From assembly GCA_025612375.1 (NCBI GenBank), contig JAAXKN010000005.1:1-64000 (forward strand): a stretch of 64,000 nucleotides of DNA, given 5' to 3'. This document shows positions 63,064 to 64,000 of this stretch, in pieces. The stretch's first letter is position 1. Each line of letters starts with the position of its first letter. Source of the stretch: Ignavibacteria bacterium (GTDB lineage Bacteria; Bacteroidota; Ignavibacteria; Ignavibacteriales; SURF-24). The notes beneath the pieces are model-generated. The model saw nothing but the letters and a program-made list of their open reading frames with translations. It was not told the origin of the DNA and searched no databases. A program made the position numbers and the translations under genes.

Positions 63064-63723
63064 CTAATCTTTCCAAATAAAATCGAACAGCAGGTAAGAG
63101 GCTGTCAGTATTACCACATCATAACAGACAAGAACGGTTAACTCTACCATTGATTCCCCAATTACCGTGCCATCAATTGCAAACTTGGTCAGCTCCAGCA
63201 AAATTAAAATAAGGGGTAATAATATAGGAAATGAAAGAACCGGGTATAAAGTTCCTTTGGAGCCGGTCTTTGCAATAATTGCCGCAATAATTGTTGAGGC
63301 GGCTGCAATGCCGATGTTCCCAAGGACAAATGCCAGCAAGAACAGGGCAAAGTTCCTTATAATAAAGGAATCAAAAAGCGCGGAATATAACAAGGCTATT
63401 ACTAAATTCATTGCAAAGACAAGAATTAAATTGAAAAGCAGCTTGCCTGAGAATATGGTGTTAGGAGAGGCTATGAGGTGAAGGGTCAGGACTGTGCCCC
63501 TTTCCTCTTCTGAAACAAAGGCGCGCGACAGGCCCGACATGGCCGAAAAGAAGATTACGACCCAGAAAAGCCCCCCTGTTAAGGTCTCCGAGATCTTTTC
63601 ACTCCCGATTGAGAACAGTATTACGCTAATTGTAACCAGTATGAACATGACGAGGGCATTTATGGCATAACGGGTCCTGAGTTCAGAATGCAGGTCTTTC
63701 TTAAAAAGAGCAAATGATTTCAT
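63064..63723 (-). CDS. ccmB: Haem exporter membrane subunit CcmB
   Basis: 219 aa from ATG 63723. Six membrane segments are present, with the family's SEEERGTV loop (AFVSEEERGTVLTLHLIAS) and FPILLPLILILLE. The open frame extends to 63903 but the first 60 residues would overlap ccmA and have no CcmB character, so I placed the start at MKSFALFKKDL. It pairs with CcmA to form an ABC-type complex that releases holo-CcmE from CcmC. Confidence 0.93.
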   Translation of the reverse strand: MKSFALFKKDLHSELRTRYAINALVMFILVTISVILFSIGSEKISETLTGGLFWVVIFFSAMSGLSRAFVSEEERGTVLTLHLIASPNTIFSGKLLFNLILVFAMNLVIALLYSALFDSFIIRNFALFLLAFVLGNIGIAAASTIIAAIIAKTGSKGTLYPVLSFPILLPLILILLELTKFAIDGTVIGESMVELTVLVCYDVVILTASYLLFDFIWKD

Positions 63724-63736
63724 TTGTATGTAAATT

Positions 63737-64000
63737 TTATTTTGAATTGTTTTTATAGTTTTCAAGCTGAAGAACGCTTTTGCAGAGCGCAAGGTCGCTT
63801 TCCTCATTTGATGCAATAAGCACCACGGCAGACGCGCTTTCAGCCTCAATAAGCTTATAAACCGTATCCTTGCCCGCAGAATCCAGGTTTGAGGTCGGTT
63901 CATCGAGCACCAGGAGCTTCGGGCTGTGCATGAGGGCGAAGATATATTTAAGGCGCTGCTTCATGCCGGAGGAATAAGCCTTAACCTCGTCGAGCCTACG
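63737..64000 (-). CDS. ccmA: Haem exporter ATP-binding subunit CcmA (5' end outside the window)
   Basis: Only the C-terminal part is present and the reading frame is open to base 64000. Before the ATG at 63964 the frame reads RRLDEVKAYSSG, joining MKQRLKYIF to give the ABC signature YSSGMKQR. KLLVLDEPTSNLD is the Walker B motif and D-loop. The Walker A part lies outside. It powers the CcmAB complex. It ends 13 bases before ccmB. Confidence 0.93.
   Translation of the reverse strand, partial: RRLDEVKAYSSGMKQRLKYIFALMHSPKLLVLDEPTSNLDSAGKDTVYKLIEAESASAVVLIASNEESDLALCKSVLQLENYKNNSK

Overview
The window looks like a chromosomal segment from a heterotrophic member of the Ignavibacteria / Bacteroidota-Chlorobi group. 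Four large secreted enzymes end in the type IX secretion (T9SS) type A sorting domain with an NYPNPFNPST-like motif. Ribosome binding sites are variably strong, and the gene content suits a polymer-degrading, partly anaerobic lifestyle. I saw no rRNA, tRNA, CRISPR array, phage or insertion sequence. The lineage is inferred from sequence style, not from a marker gene.

Layout. 1-16 kb: a soluble six-PAS hybrid histidine kinase, then minus-strand genes for a secreted GH13 pullulanase/isoamylase-type enzyme with a D-Ala-D-Ala dipeptidase, a 1417-aa T9SS metalloprotease-like protein, a lipoprotein, a T9SS M1 aminopeptidase and an orphan CheB. 16-25 kb: a plus-strand methylmalonyl-CoA module with the mutase catalytic subunit, epimerase, and a sodium-pumping methylmalonyl-CoA decarboxylase (alpha, biotin carrier, two different beta subunits and small membrane/cytosolic partners), with a TerC-type gene in the middle. 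25-29 kb: a TerB-like protein, a dicarboxylate symporter, and a degenerate ROK-family protein beside a SIS sugar-phosphate protein. 29-37 kb: an arginine operon argC-J-B-D-R-G-H on the minus strand with a recognisable promoter, ARG boxes and a structured leader.

37-41 kb: a DUF2231 membrane protein, an OmpR-type response regulator, its histidine kinase and an exported rubrerythrin. The operon and the rubrerythrin gene are each preceded by four direct repeats at exact 11-bp spacing with a TTTAAG core, so they look like one regulon. This is the best candidate in the window for an undescribed system: envelope redox or peroxide sensing. It is followed by a brnT-brnA toxin-antitoxin pair and a Cache-PAS histidine kinase. 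43-56 kb: a GH18-like/CE4/GT2 triple fusion for exopolysaccharide, a periplasmic GH13 enzyme, a T9SS M14 carboxypeptidase, a T9SS S8 protease and several small proteins. 56-64 kb: a P-type ATPase and a minus-strand cytochrome c maturation operon ccmA(partial)-B-C-D-E-F. CcmE has Cys in place of the usual haem-binding His and no ccmH follows, as in the variant System I*.

How they work together. Secreted amylases, peptidases and proteases feed sugars and amino acids to the cell. The methylmalonyl-CoA module can convert succinyl-CoA to propionyl-CoA and CO2 while exporting Na+, which a cation:dicarboxylate symporter could use. Ccm supports c-type cytochromes. At least four intergenic sites carry related palindromic elements (G/C-rich hairpins, several ending in a TAGTCA-like tail) resembling REP/BIME repeats.
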